This document shows positions 27,749 through 36,253 of a stretch of 64,000 nt of DNA, piece by piece. The DNA is from JADHOX01 sp038120515 (GTDB taxonomy: Bacteria > Pseudomonadota > Alphaproteobacteria > Rickettsiales > JABIRX01). The position numbers were made by a program, and so were the translations under genes. The notes under the pieces were generated by a model. It was not told the DNA's origin and did no database searches. It worked only from the letters and a program-made list of their open reading frames with translations. The stretch spans positions 1 through 64,000 of the forward strand of contig JAYOLW010000004.1 of the NCBI GenBank assembly GCA_038120515.1. Direction: 5' to 3'. Numbering within the stretch: the first letter of the stretch is position 1; each line of letters opens with the position of its first letter.

Positions 27749-28918
27749 TCATCTGTTTTTTGTTTTTTTCACTTCAGCTTCTTCAACATCTTGGCAAGTT
27801 GGTGATACCTCAACAGAAATATTTTTTTTATGTTCTTGAATACTGTTTTTTGCTAGATTCATAGCTTCTAATGATCTTTCTATCGCCATATCGTCATAAT
27901 CTAATGAAATATACTTATTAGACTCAATAGCTAATTTTTCCATATACATTAGAACACGATCGGCTTTCTCATTATATTCTTGCTGAGAAGATGCATCCTT
28001 AAGCAACAAGATGTCTAACTGTTCAAAAATTGCGACAAAAAAATCTTTTATTTCCAATCTGTCATTTTCTCTATATTTCTTAGCAAGATTCAATCCCGTT
28101 GCAATCGACCATGAAGCTAATGCACCATAAAGACCTCTTGCTAAAGCGCCTCTTGTCAATATCTTAATAGACTGACTATCAAATATAATAGTATTTAGTG
28201 ATTTGCCCATAACAAGTTGGTTAGCAATATTCTCAGGAACAACGCTTGCTATTGTAAGTGCATATCTTAAAGCACCAGTAATTTGACTTTTATGCGCAGA
28301 ACTGTTTGTCAATTCACAAATAAATTCAGATAATGGCTCTACTGCAAATGTTGCAGCCATAAATAATCCATTTCTTATAGTTATTGCTCCTGCAATACTT
28401 CCATTATATTTATTTTTCTGAAAACCTGCTTCAGAATAAAATCCATTATATGACTCATAGGCTTTTTTTATGACTTTTCTTTTCTCTTTAATCTCACCCA
28501 TTGCAAGGCTTAATGAGGTTTCTATTGCAGTAGCAAATAATGCAGTAACTTTTTTGTCAAAATTATAATTACTAGTCAAATAATCAGCTAAAACTGCAGA
28601 AGGAATTGAACCACATGATCGTCTGAATGTATTTTGTAGCAAAGATTGATATAGATCTACTGGATTTTTTGATAATCTACTCCTCAAAGCGGAGACGTAT
28701 GATTCACCATTTAATTTTGCTATCAGAAGATTTAAAACTGGAACAGATATTGGCTGAGTTGCTACTGTAAACATTGTTGTAAAGATTTGCCTATCAAACA
28801 ATTCTTTAAGTTCTTTTTTATAATTTGACATCATATGATAAGAAAAAGCACCAGTTGAAATGGCAAGCCCATGTGTTACATATGGATTTTTTAAATATTT
28901 AAACAAATTACTCCTCAT
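27749..28918 (-). CDS. Hypothetical membrane protein with three carrier-like repeats
   Basis: 389 residues, not recognised by name. The first ~290 residues show a threefold pattern of ~80-100 residues. Each unit has a hydrophobic helix, a Pro- or Glu-marked turn, a short amphipathic stretch, then a second helix entered by a conserved arginine. Examples are TQPISVPVLNLL ... DLYQSLLQNTFRRS (repeat 1), KYNGSIAGAITIRNGLF (repeat 2) and SVVPENIANQLV ... LTRGALARGLYGAL (repeat 3). This recalls the mitochondrial carrier family, but the PX(D/E)XX(K/R) signatures are degenerate. The last ~100 residues are charged and probably cytosolic. The stop lies 2 bases from the convergent tsaD stop. The carrier idea is inference only. 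Confidence 0.6.
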   Translation of the reverse strand: MRSNLFKYLKNPYVTHGLAISTGAFSYHMMSNYKKELKELFDRQIFTTMFTVATQPISVPVLNLLIAKLNGESYVSALRSRLSKNPVDLYQSLLQNTFRRSCGSIPSAVLADYLTSNYNFDKKVTALFATAIETSLSLAMGEIKEKRKVIKKAYESYNGFYSEAGFQKNKYNGSIAGAITIRNGLFMAATFAVEPLSEFICELTNSSAHKSQITGALRYALTIASVVPENIANQLVMGKSLNTIIFDSQSIKILTRGALARGLYGALASWSIATGLNLAKKYRENDRLEIKDFFVAIFEQLDILLLKDASSQQEYNEKADRVLMYMEKLAIESNKYISLDYDDMAIERSLEAMNLAKNSIQEHKKNISVEVSPTCQDVEEAEVKKTKNR

Positions 28919-28984
28919 TTATACAACCTTTTTAAATTTTTGAGAGGTTATATCACAAAATCAAGCTATCTAAAAGTAATTTTT

Positions 28985-29770
28985 TTAATTATTTATTTTT
29001 TGTTGATAGAAAATATAACAAATTTTCTTTTTAAGACTATCGACAGATTTATAATCACAGGCATTAGTATCTATACTGCCAAATTTAACAGAATTATCAA
29101 AACTAAAACTTTTAGATTCATTAAAAGCAAATGCATCAGGTCTTGGAATTCTTCCAGAATATTTATCATATAACAATTTAGCTTCTTCAGGAGTTACAAC
29201 CCCCTTTTGCGAATATGAATAATTTTCATTACATGTTTTACCATTACCAATAACATATGAAGCAAATTTATCTGAGGCAACATCACTATCCTTCAAATAG
29301 GCAACAGCAATAAAACTGTTATTAGTTTTTATCCATGGAATGTTATATCCTGGATATTTTGTCTCTATAGCAGATTCACTACATGAAATAATCTCATCAG
29401 TAGGAATATTATCTGTGTATATTGGTAAAAAACTTATTAAATTAGCATAATATAAATGCTCAAACGCATACAACCCTTCATTTGAACCATACCCATCTAC
29501 AATATCATCACCATTGCCATTATTTATAATGCTTGATGATATCAAAGACGAAGCATTGCTCATATCACCAGGAACATCATCATATAAATCATAAAAAGAC
29601 TGCACTGCTTGATGATAATTATTAACAGTTGTCATAATAGTCTTTAACTCCTGATTACGAACAAAATTTGTAAGCTTTAAGCTAGAAGACATAATTATAG
29701 CAATAATAATAATAACTATAGCTAACTCTAAAATTGAAAAAGCTTTTTTAGACTGACCTTCCACCATCAC
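28985..29770 (-). CDS. Type IV pilin-like protein (prepilin N-terminal motif)
   Basis: A 261-residue protein. A 10-residue leader ends KKA, then FSILELAIVIIIIAIIMSSS, the prepilin peptidase/N-methylation motif with Phe+1, Glu+5 and a hydrophobic assembly helix. The rest is a globular domain with few cysteines, rich in Tyr, Asp, Ser and Asn (YDLYDDVPGDMSNASSLIS near residue 60). It could be a pilin or pseudopilin of a type IV pilus or type II-like secretion machine; no machine genes are adjacent. It overlaps the upstream gene by 23 bases, so the two are probably translated together. Confidence 0.8.
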   Translation of the reverse strand: MMVEGQSKKAFSILELAIVIIIIAIIMSSSLKLTNFVRNQELKTIMTTVNNYHQAVQSFYDLYDDVPGDMSNASSLISSSIINNGNGDDIVDGYGSNEGLYAFEHLYYANLISFLPIYTDNIPTDEIISCSESAIETKYPGYNIPWIKTNNSFIAVAYLKDSDVASDKFASYVIGNGKTCNENYSYSQKGVVTPEEAKLLYDKYSGRIPRPDAFAFNESKSFSFDNSVKFGSIDTNACDYKSVDSLKKKICYIFYQQKINN

Positions 29771-30578
29771 CCTTGCCTTTTACAGCTGTATCAGAGACCG
29801 CACCTACCCATTCACTTTTGGCTGGATTTTCACCAATATTATTGATTGCATCAGCCCTAATTTTTATATGTAAATCTTTTTGTTTATCACTATCTTTGAC
29901 ATTTTTATCCTGACCATCAATTTTTCCATCCAGATTCATATCTCTTAACCCTTCTCTTTGTGCAGATTTATTATCTCTTAGCTTTGCACTCATTTGCTTC
30001 TCAGCACCCAGCTTTTCAGTAATAGCCAATTTGTTCCCAGCATCTTTTTGCACATCTTTACTTGCCAGATTCTTTTGAATTGCTGCTCTTGCAGCATCTC
30101 TTTGTGCAGCAGTAGACGCAATCCTTTGGGCAATATTTGCAGCAACAGCCTGATTTTTGCGCACCCTGTTAGTTAAATCATTTTTAATAACTTTTACCGG
30201 TATTATATTTGGTTGCGAACGTGGATTTTTTTCATCCTGTGGATGAAGATTTGCTGTTTTCTCGAATTTTAATTTTAACTTCTTTTTAACATTTTTAATG
30301 AAGTTTCTTAGCTTTGTACTAATTTGAGCATCTTCTTCTATTTCATCAATATTTGTGACACCTAGCTTGCTAAGCTCCTGATCTATATCAACTTCTTTGT
30401 CATCTTGAATACTGAAATCAAATTCTTTTGCTGTATTATTTTGAATTTTGGCTTTTACAAACTCTTGAAAGTCAGAACTATCTTGATCAATCTGGGACTT
30501 ATATTTATTAGCTTTACGTTTCTGAAAAAACTCAACAAGTTTTATGAATATATCCTTAGGCGTTTTATTTGAAAACAT
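29748..30578 (-). CDS. Hypothetical charged protein with an EF-hand-like calcium loop
   Basis: 276 residues, no recognised family. It is rich in Lys, Asp, Gln and Ala, with helical stretches (AAQRDAARAAIQKNLASKD). It contains RDMNLDGKIDGQDKNV, a good match to the 12-residue EF-hand/dockerin loop: Asp213, Asn215, Asp217, Lys219, Asp221, Asp224. No signal peptide is obvious and the N-terminus is basic (FFQKRKANKYK). Overlap with the pilin-like gene suggests a functional pair; what it does is unknown. Confidence 0.65.
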   Translation of the reverse strand: MFSNKTPKDIFIKLVEFFQKRKANKYKSQIDQDSSDFQEFVKAKIQNNTAKEFDFSIQDDKEVDIDQELSKLGVTNIDEIEEDAQISTKLRNFIKNVKKKLKLKFEKTANLHPQDEKNPRSQPNIIPVKVIKNDLTNRVRKNQAVAANIAQRIASTAAQRDAARAAIQKNLASKDVQKDAGNKLAITEKLGAEKQMSAKLRDNKSAQREGLRDMNLDGKIDGQDKNVKDSDKQKDLHIKIRADAINNIGENPAKSEWVGAVSDTAVKGKGDGGRSV

Positions 30579-30616
30579 AAAACAATGATTACTAATATAT
30601 AATTGATTTTTAATTC

Positions 30617-31981
30617 TTATAATTGCGATTTAATAAATTCCAAATCTTTTATCAATGATTTATCAGTTTTCAAAAGAGATTCTATTGATTTAATAGCGTA
30701 TATAACTGTTGCATGATTTCTATTTGCAGATTCTTTACCAATCTTATCAAGGCTTTCAGAAGTCAATTCTTTAGCTAAATACATAATAACTTGTCTAGCC
30801 CTTACAACTTTCTTTGAACGAATAGAAGATTTTATATCTGACTTTTTAACATCGTAAAAATTTGATACTACATCCGTTATTAATTTAATATCAACATTAA
30901 CAGAACTTGGTTTTTGAACAAAATCATTCAAAATCACATGCATCAAATTGTCAAAATCATATTTCTGATTAATTGACTTTAAAGCATTAAACTTACTTAA
31001 AACTCCCTCAATATCACGAATTGATTGAATAGTTTCAATTATAGTTCTAAGCCAGTATTCAGAAAGACTAATGTTAATTTTCTGGAATCTAGTGTAAACT
31101 ATCCTTGCTAGTAATTGTTTGTTAGGATCGTTAATCTTTGTTACAAATCCTGCAGAAATTTTAGAAATTAATCTTTTATCAATATTTTCTAAATCTTTTA
31201 ATGATTTGTCACCAGTAAAAACAATAATTTTATTTTCCGAAATAAAGCTATTTAAAATATGTAATAACTCTTCTTGCGTTGATTTCTTACCAGATAAAAA
31301 TTGCAGATCATCAATTAACAAAACATCAATTTGCGAGAAAAAATCTTTGAAATCAATAATTTTACCTTCACGAACAAACTTAACATAATTATAAGCAAAT
31401 CTTTCCGATGAAAAATAAGCAATATCAACATTTGGTTTTGAAGACCTGATTGCATTAGCAATAGATTGGATCAGATGAGTTTTACCAAGCCCTACATTAC
31501 TATGAATATAAAGAAGTTGTGAAGAAGAAACTAACTCATAATTATTTGCAATATTTTTTGCAGCAGAGAACGCAACAATATTTTCTTCTCCTGTAACAAA
31601 ATTATCAAAATTATATTTAGCGTTAATTGAACCTGAGAAATCTAGATCAGATTTTTCGTTATCAGATGAAAAAATAGGTAATTTTGATTCAGAATTTGCT
31701 GAAATATCAATTTTAGCATCAGTAAAAAACTCTAATTTAACCAATGAATCTTGATGAGACTTACAAATATGTAATAAATCATCATAATAATTACATTTTA
31801 TCCATTCAATTATAAACTTAGATTTAGCTTTAAAGGTAATAACATTTTTTGATAAATCAGCTATTTCTAAATTCACAAACCAACTATCAAAAGTTGCCTG
31901 ACCAAACTTTTCCAAAATAAGATCTTTGATCAACTTATTTATAAAAGAAATTTCACTGTTATTAGTTAAAATTGATTTCAT
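30617..31981 (-). CDS. dnaA: Chromosomal replication initiator protein
   Basis: The AAA+ initiator that binds DnaA boxes at oriC. An N-terminal helical domain (FGQATFDSWFVNLEI) comes first. Domain III has Walker A (SNVGLGKTHLIQSIANAI), Walker B (VLLIDDLQFLSGK) and sensor regions (DKRLISKISAGFV). Domain IV ends with the DNA-binding signature ANRNHATVIYAIKSIESLL. 454 residues is normal. The 190-base region upstream is AT-rich but shows no recognisable DnaA box cluster, so it is not evidently the origin. Confidence 0.95.
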   Translation of the reverse strand: MKSILTNNSEISFINKLIKDLILEKFGQATFDSWFVNLEIADLSKNVITFKAKSKFIIEWIKCNYYDDLLHICKSHQDSLVKLEFFTDAKIDISANSESKLPIFSSDNEKSDLDFSGSINAKYNFDNFVTGEENIVAFSAAKNIANNYELVSSSQLLYIHSNVGLGKTHLIQSIANAIRSSKPNVDIAYFSSERFAYNYVKFVREGKIIDFKDFFSQIDVLLIDDLQFLSGKKSTQEELLHILNSFISENKIIVFTGDKSLKDLENIDKRLISKISAGFVTKINDPNKQLLARIVYTRFQKINISLSEYWLRTIIETIQSIRDIEGVLSKFNALKSINQKYDFDNLMHVILNDFVQKPSSVNVDIKLITDVVSNFYDVKKSDIKSSIRSKKVVRARQVIMYLAKELTSESLDKIGKESANRNHATVIYAIKSIESLLKTDKSLIKDLEFIKSQL

Positions 31982-32171
31982 TTAAAAAAAATAAAATTTA
32001 TCAAAAAGTAATTGTAAACCATCATACGCAAAATCAAAGCAGAAGCAAATTTAAGCTTATTTAAATTAAACGCAGAGAGATATTAATATAAGCTGAATTC
32101 TTTCATGTAAACATAGTTTTTTAATAAATTTTAAAATAAATTTATTGACCAAAAACAAAACCACAATTTCT

Positions 32172-32849
32172 CTAAATTTGCGCTAAAATAACTTGAGATA
32201 GTTTTAAAATTTCTAGCTCTGATAGATTTTTGGGGAAAGCTGATGCAAAATGTTTTAAAAATGCATTTTCAACCATTTTAAAACCATCTATATCATTACA
32301 AAAATTTTCATTATAGCCGATTTTTATCAAATTATTTTTAAAATCTGATTGATTTGATTTAATTGATATATTTGAAAATTGTTCATATGGCACAAAAACA
32401 CCAAGATTGTTTTGTCCAAGTATATGCCATGGAAAATATTGACCTGGATCATCTTTCCTTAAAGGTGCAATATCTGAATGACCAACAATATTAATATCCT
32501 CTATCAAATATTTATTTTTTAAATTAGTTAAAAGCGCAATTAAACTATCTATCTGAGCATTCGGATATAAAGAGATTCCATCATTAACCAACTCTATTCC
32601 AATTGAAGTCTCATTAAGATTCTCAACACCTCGCCAGAAACTTTTTCCTGCATGCCATGCAACATCCTCATCCCTCACAAGCTGAATTATTTCTCCATTT
32701 TCTGAAATCACATAATGTGAACTTAATTCTTTTTCTTGATCCAGAAATATTTTTAATGTTTCATTTAAATTTACTTGTGTATAATGCAGAACGATTGATG
32801 TGACTGACCTTTTTAATACCTTAAAATTTGGAGATTTTATAAATTTCAT
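32172..32849 (-). CDS. N-acetylmuramoyl-L-alanine amidase (amidase_2/AmpD-like)
   Basis: A zinc amidase that removes the peptide from muramic acid in peptidoglycan or its turnover products. The zinc ligands are visible: His in IVLHYTQVN, His in NIVGHSDIAPLR, and Asp in the KDDPGQYFPW motif. The catalytic glutamate region is SIGIELVNDG. There is no clear signal peptide, so a cytosolic AmpD-type recycling role is a little more likely than periplasmic AmiD. 225 residues. It is divergent from purC. Confidence 0.88.
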   Translation of the reverse strand: MKFIKSPNFKVLKRSVTSIVLHYTQVNLNETLKIFLDQEKELSSHYVISENGEIIQLVRDEDVAWHAGKSFWRGVENLNETSIGIELVNDGISLYPNAQIDSLIALLTNLKNKYLIEDINIVGHSDIAPLRKDDPGQYFPWHILGQNNLGVFVPYEQFSNISIKSNQSDFKNNLIKIGYNENFCNDIDGFKMVENAFLKHFASAFPKNLSELEILKLSQVILAQI

Positions 32850-32884
32850 TTAAATCAATTATTATTTTTTCAAAGAGTCCTAAT

Positions 32885-33607
32885 ATGAAAATTAAAGAAA
32901 TTTTATACGAAGGTAAAGCAAAAAAAATTTACCGAACTAATGAAGATAATATCTTAGTTCAATTTTTCAAAGACGATGCCACAGCTTTTAATGGACTAAA
33001 ACATGAAGTAATGAATGACAAAGGTAAAGTTAACAACTTTATTTCCGCTCATATTATGTCATTACTAGCTGAGCATGGTATCAAAAACCACTTTATCAAA
33101 AGAATTGATAATTTTTCGCAACTTATTAACAAACTTAAAATTTTTCCACTTGAAGTTATTGTAAGAAATACTGCATCTGGTAGTATTTGCAAAAGACTTG
33201 GACTCGAAAATGGCATTGATCTTAAAAAGCCACTTGTAGAATTATGTTACAAGGATGACAGTTTAGGCGATCCATTTATCAATGATGACCATGTAGAATT
33301 ACTTAACATTGCTAATAAAGAACAACTATCTCATATAAAATCTGAAGCTTTAAAAATTAACAAAATTTTATCTAATATGTTTCAAAACATTGGCATCAAA
33401 CTAGTTGATTTCAAAATTGAATTTGGGATTGATCATAATGGAGATATCTTACTTGCAGATGAAATAACTCCTGATTCTTGTCGATTATGGGACATAAAGG
33501 ATCAAACAAGATATGACAAAGATCTTTTTAGACTTGAAATTGGTGATATGATCGAGTATTACAAAAAGCTAGCTGAAAAACTCAATATATCTATACCTAA
33601 TGATTAA
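32885..33607 (+). CDS. purC: Phosphoribosylaminoimidazole-succinocarboxamide synthase
   Basis: It joins aspartate to CAIR to give SAICAR in purine synthesis. KILYEGKAKKIYRT at the start is the family signature, and QLINKLKIFPLEVIVRNTAS, VDFKIEFGIDHNGDILLADEITPDSCRLWD complete it in two blocks. At 240 residues it is the bacterial short form. It heads a run with a small secreted protein gene, purS and purQ; Rickettsia lacks this pathway, whereas other Rickettsiales families keep it. Confidence 0.96.
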   Translation: MKIKEILYEGKAKKIYRTNEDNILVQFFKDDATAFNGLKHEVMNDKGKVNNFISAHIMSLLAEHGIKNHFIKRIDNFSQLINKLKIFPLEVIVRNTASGSICKRLGLENGIDLKKPLVELCYKDDSLGDPFINDDHVELLNIANKEQLSHIKSEALKINKILSNMFQNIGIKLVDFKIEFGIDHNGDILLADEITPDSCRLWDIKDQTRYDKDLFRLEIGDMIEYYKKLAEKLNISIPND

Positions 33608-33968
33608 ATATTTGGCATTACATCTTATAGCTACTGCTTGTTTTTTAAACTCTACAGCCTTTGGATTTAGTGATGTAGAAGAAGAAAAATATATGATAAA
33701 TTATAGTATCAATAGTGATTTTCAAAAATCATTATCTTTAAAATATTCCGAATCAGAATCAAATCACACTAATTTTTTGCAAAGATCATCCAAAAATCCT
33801 GAGCAAATATCTGAATTAAATTATTCTGGCTACAGAAATGTCCAAGGCTCAAAAAGCAATGCAAACAAATCTAATAGTAAAAAATTTGCAGCTGTCGCTA
33901 TTGGCGTCATAGTTACTGGTGTAGCACTTGTCGGAGTTACTATTGGAGCTATAATTAATGCATTATAA
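33600..33968 (+). CDS. Small exported or membrane hypothetical protein in the pur run
   Basis: 122 residues, no family recognised. An N-terminal signal-like segment (YLALHLIATACFLNSTAFGF) is followed by a polar Ser/Asn/Glu-rich middle. A C-terminal helix (VAIGVIVTGVALVGVTIGAI) ends almost at the C-terminus, as in a tail-anchored protein. Its ATG overlaps the purC stop by 8 bases (ATGATTAA), so translation is probably coupled, although nothing in the protein suggests a purine role. Confidence 0.65.
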   Translation: MIKYLALHLIATACFLNSTAFGFSDVEEEKYMINYSINSDFQKSLSLKYSESESNHTNFLQRSSKNPEQISELNYSGYRNVQGSKSNANKSNSKKFAAVAIGVIVTGVALVGVTIGAIINAL

Positions 33969-33986
33969 ACTTAAAAATTTAATAAA

Positions 33987-34229
33987 ATGAAAGCAATTAT
34001 ATATGTCACTTTAAAAAACGGAGTTCTTGATCCACAAGGAGCCGCAATAACTAGCAGCCTTTCACAGAAAGGCATCAAGAACATTTCAGATGTAAGACAA
34101 GGCAAATATTTTGAAGTTCAACTAGACACAGACAATAAAGTTGAAGCAGAAAAATTAGCAAATAAAATTTGCAAAGACTTACTGGTCAACACTGTTCTAG
34201 AAGATTACCAAATTAAATTAGTAGCATGA
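33987..34229 (+). CDS. purS: Phosphoribosylformylglycinamidine synthase subunit PurS
   Basis: An 80-residue bridging subunit of the three-part FGAM synthase (PurL, PurQ, PurS). The start is typical: YVTLKNGVLDPQGAAITSSL. It continues with ISDVRQGKYFEVQLD and ends in ANKICKDLLVNTVLEDYQI. It overlaps purQ by 4 bases (ATGA). purL is not in the window. Confidence 0.94.
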   Translation: MKAIIYVTLKNGVLDPQGAAITSSLSQKGIKNISDVRQGKYFEVQLDTDNKVEAEKLANKICKDLLVNTVLEDYQIKLVA

Positions 34230-34873
34230 AAGCAGGTGTTATAGTTTTCCCAGGTTCTAATTGTGATAGAGATATGCTTATGGCGTTAAAAGCCGTTTGT
34301 TCTGATGTTAAATTTATTTGGCATAAAGACGCTTCTATACCAAAAGACATTGATATAATAGCCATACCTGGAGGTTTTTCTTATGGTGACTATTTAAGAT
34401 GCGGCGCTATTGCAGCTAGCTCTAATATAATCTCAGATCTAAAAAAAGCTGCTAATAATGGGAAATTCATTATTGGAGTCTGCAACGGCTTTCAAATACT
34501 TACTGAAACTGGACTACTTCCTGGAACACTAATTAGAAACAGAGATTTAAAATTTATCAGTAAAATTACCAAGATAAAAACCGTTAACTCCAATACACAA
34601 TTTACTAAATCTGCTAAAGCTGAACTGATGCTTCCTGTTGCTCATCATGATGGCAACTTTTTCTGCGATCAGCCAACCTTAGATTCTCTAAAAGAAAATG
34701 ACCAAATTGCTTTTAAGTATGCAGAAGATATTAATGGATCAATGGAGCAAATTGCTGGAATTTTTAACAAACAAAAAAACATCCTTGGTATGATGCCTCA
34801 CCCCGAAAGAGCAATTGACAAACATGTTTGCGGAACTGACGGATTATCAATTTTTCAGTCGATTATAAATTAA
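34226..34873 (+). CDS. purQ: Phosphoribosylformylglycinamidine synthase glutaminase subunit
   Basis: The class I glutamine amidotransferase that delivers ammonia to PurL. The N-terminal VIVFPGSNCDRDML, IAIPGGFSYGDYLRCGA, the nucleophile cysteine in IGVCNGFQILTE, and the His-Glu pair in GMMPHPERAID form a complete active site. 215 residues. tRNA-Gln follows 24 bases after the stop on the same strand. Confidence 0.96.
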   Translation: MKAGVIVFPGSNCDRDMLMALKAVCSDVKFIWHKDASIPKDIDIIAIPGGFSYGDYLRCGAIAASSNIISDLKKAANNGKFIIGVCNGFQILTETGLLPGTLIRNRDLKFISKITKIKTVNSNTQFTKSAKAELMLPVAHHDGNFFCDQPTLDSLKENDQIAFKYAEDINGSMEQIAGIFNKQKNILGMMPHPERAIDKHVCGTDGLSIFQSIIN

Positions 34874-34897
34874 TTTCATTTATTTTAAATTACAATT

Positions 34898-34971
34898 TGG
34901 GGAATCGTCTAGCGGCAGGACTACGGACTCTGACTCCGTCAACCCAGGTTCGAATCCTAGTTCCCCAGCCA
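34898..34971 (+). tRNA. tRNA-Gln (anticodon CTG)
   Basis: The acceptor arms TGGGGAA and TTCCCCA pair, with discriminator G and an encoded CCA. The anticodon stem ACGGA/TCCGT encloses the loop CTCTGAC, giving anticodon CTG. The T arm has GGTTCGAATCC. It is possibly transcribed with purQ, as no separate promoter is evident in the 24-base gap. Confidence 0.95.
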
Positions 34972-35007
34972 AAATCTCAATTTCTGTAAAAAAATATAAA
35001 TAATTTT

Positions 35008-35292
35008 TCAAATTAAAGGACAGTTTTTATCAAAACAATCGGCTAAACATTTAGCATCCTGATCATTGAGATTTTTAACACTAATAATACACTGACCTAC
35101 TTCACCACCAGCATCTTTACACTTTCCAACATTTTTACGCTCTCCAATCGTAAGAGTTTTTAAATCACAATTTGTTGAATCGAAACATTGCTTTCCTATC
35201 TCTTTAATACAATCTACCCTATCTTGAGCATACACAGTAAAGCTAACAAAACACGAAATAATACAAAAATAAACTTTGAAGAATTTTACCAT
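35008..35292 (-). CDS. Small secreted cysteine-rich protein
   Basis: 94 residues. A signal peptide (FCIISCFVSFTVYA followed by QDRVD) leads to a ~71-residue mature part with eight cysteines, spaced as CIKEIGKQC, CDL, CKDAGGEVGQC, CLADC and NC. Eight cysteines could form four disulfides in the periplasm or outside the cell. No family is recognised. It stands alone between tRNA-Gln and the divergent kdsA. Confidence 0.7.
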   Translation of the reverse strand: MVKFFKVYFCIISCFVSFTVYAQDRVDCIKEIGKQCFDSTNCDLKTLTIGERKNVGKCKDAGGEVGQCIISVKNLNDQDAKCLADCFDKNCPLI

Positions 35293-35410
35293 AACAAACT
35301 ATTATAAAGCTAAAAATACCAGTATATTATATTAACATCTACAACGCCAGATTTTTAGTGGATTTATCAGATATATTATATATTATATTGTGCTCAAATA
35401 TAGAATTACT

Positions 35411-36244
35411 ATGATGAAACAAATAAAAATTAACGATTTCAACATATCTAATGATAGCGGCTTTATTTTTATATCAGGGCCTTGCCAATTAGAATCAAGA
35501 GATCACGCCTTAATGCTTGCTGATAAATTATCAAAAATTTCTCAAAAATATAATATTCCATATGTATTTAAAGCCTCATATGACAAAGCTAACCGATCAA
35601 GTGTTTCAGGAAAAAGAGGCCTTGGTATAGACAATGCTCTTCCAATTTTTGAAGAAATCAAACAAACTTTCAACTGCCCTGTTCTAACCGATATTCACAA
35701 TGAAGAACAGGCTAAAATCATTGGTAGCTCTAATGCTGTTGATATAATGCAGATTCCTGCATTTTTGTGCAGACAAACCGATCTTTTAAAAGCTGCTGCA
35801 GAGACAGGAAAAATTGTAAATATAAAGAAAGGGCAATTTCTTGCTCCTTGGGATATGCAAAACGTTGTTAATAAGGTTGAACATTTTGGTAACAAAAACA
35901 TTCTTTTAACTGAAAGAGGTGCTTCATTTGGTTATAATACACTTGTAACCGATCTTAGAAGCTTAAAAATTATGTCAAATACTGGATATCCTGTTATTTT
36001 TGATGCAACTCACTCAGTACAACAGCCTGGTGGACTTGGTGGTTCTTCTGGCGGCCAAAGAGAATTTATTGAAACACTGGCAAGGGGGGCAATTGCAACA
36101 GGTATTGCAGGTATTTTTGCTGAATCCCATCAAGATCCAGACAACGCTCCTAGCGATGGCCCGTGCATGCTACCAATTGACCAGGTTGACAAGTTTCTCA
36201 ATAGAATTAAAAAAATCGATCAATTAATTAAAGAAAATTTTTAA
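35411..36244 (+). CDS. kdsA: 3-deoxy-8-phosphooctulonate (KDO-8-P) synthase
   Basis: It condenses phosphoenolpyruvate with arabinose-5-phosphate to make KDO-8-phosphate for the LPS inner core. Blocks seen are FISGPCQLESRDHAL, FKASYDKANRSSV, LTDIHNEEQA, IPAFLCRQTDLL, IVNIKKGQFLAPWDM, LTERGASFGYN and FAESHQDPDNAPSDG. I start at ATG 35411; ATG 35414 is equivalent and a GTG at 35390 is less likely. Enolase, which makes its substrate phosphoenolpyruvate, follows 9 bases later. Confidence 0.96.
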   Translation: MMKQIKINDFNISNDSGFIFISGPCQLESRDHALMLADKLSKISQKYNIPYVFKASYDKANRSSVSGKRGLGIDNALPIFEEIKQTFNCPVLTDIHNEEQAKIIGSSNAVDIMQIPAFLCRQTDLLKAAAETGKIVNIKKGQFLAPWDMQNVVNKVEHFGNKNILLTERGASFGYNTLVTDLRSLKIMSNTGYPVIFDATHSVQQPGGLGGSSGGQREFIETLARGAIATGIAGIFAESHQDPDNAPSDGPCMLPIDQVDKFLNRIKKIDQLIKENF

Positions 36245-36253
36245 ATTAAACTC

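Noticed and set aside
28940..29173. Small plus-strand reading frame with a hydrophobic start
   Set aside because: It lies almost wholly antisense to the pilin-like gene, which has a clear prepilin motif; the composition reflects the AT-rich complement.
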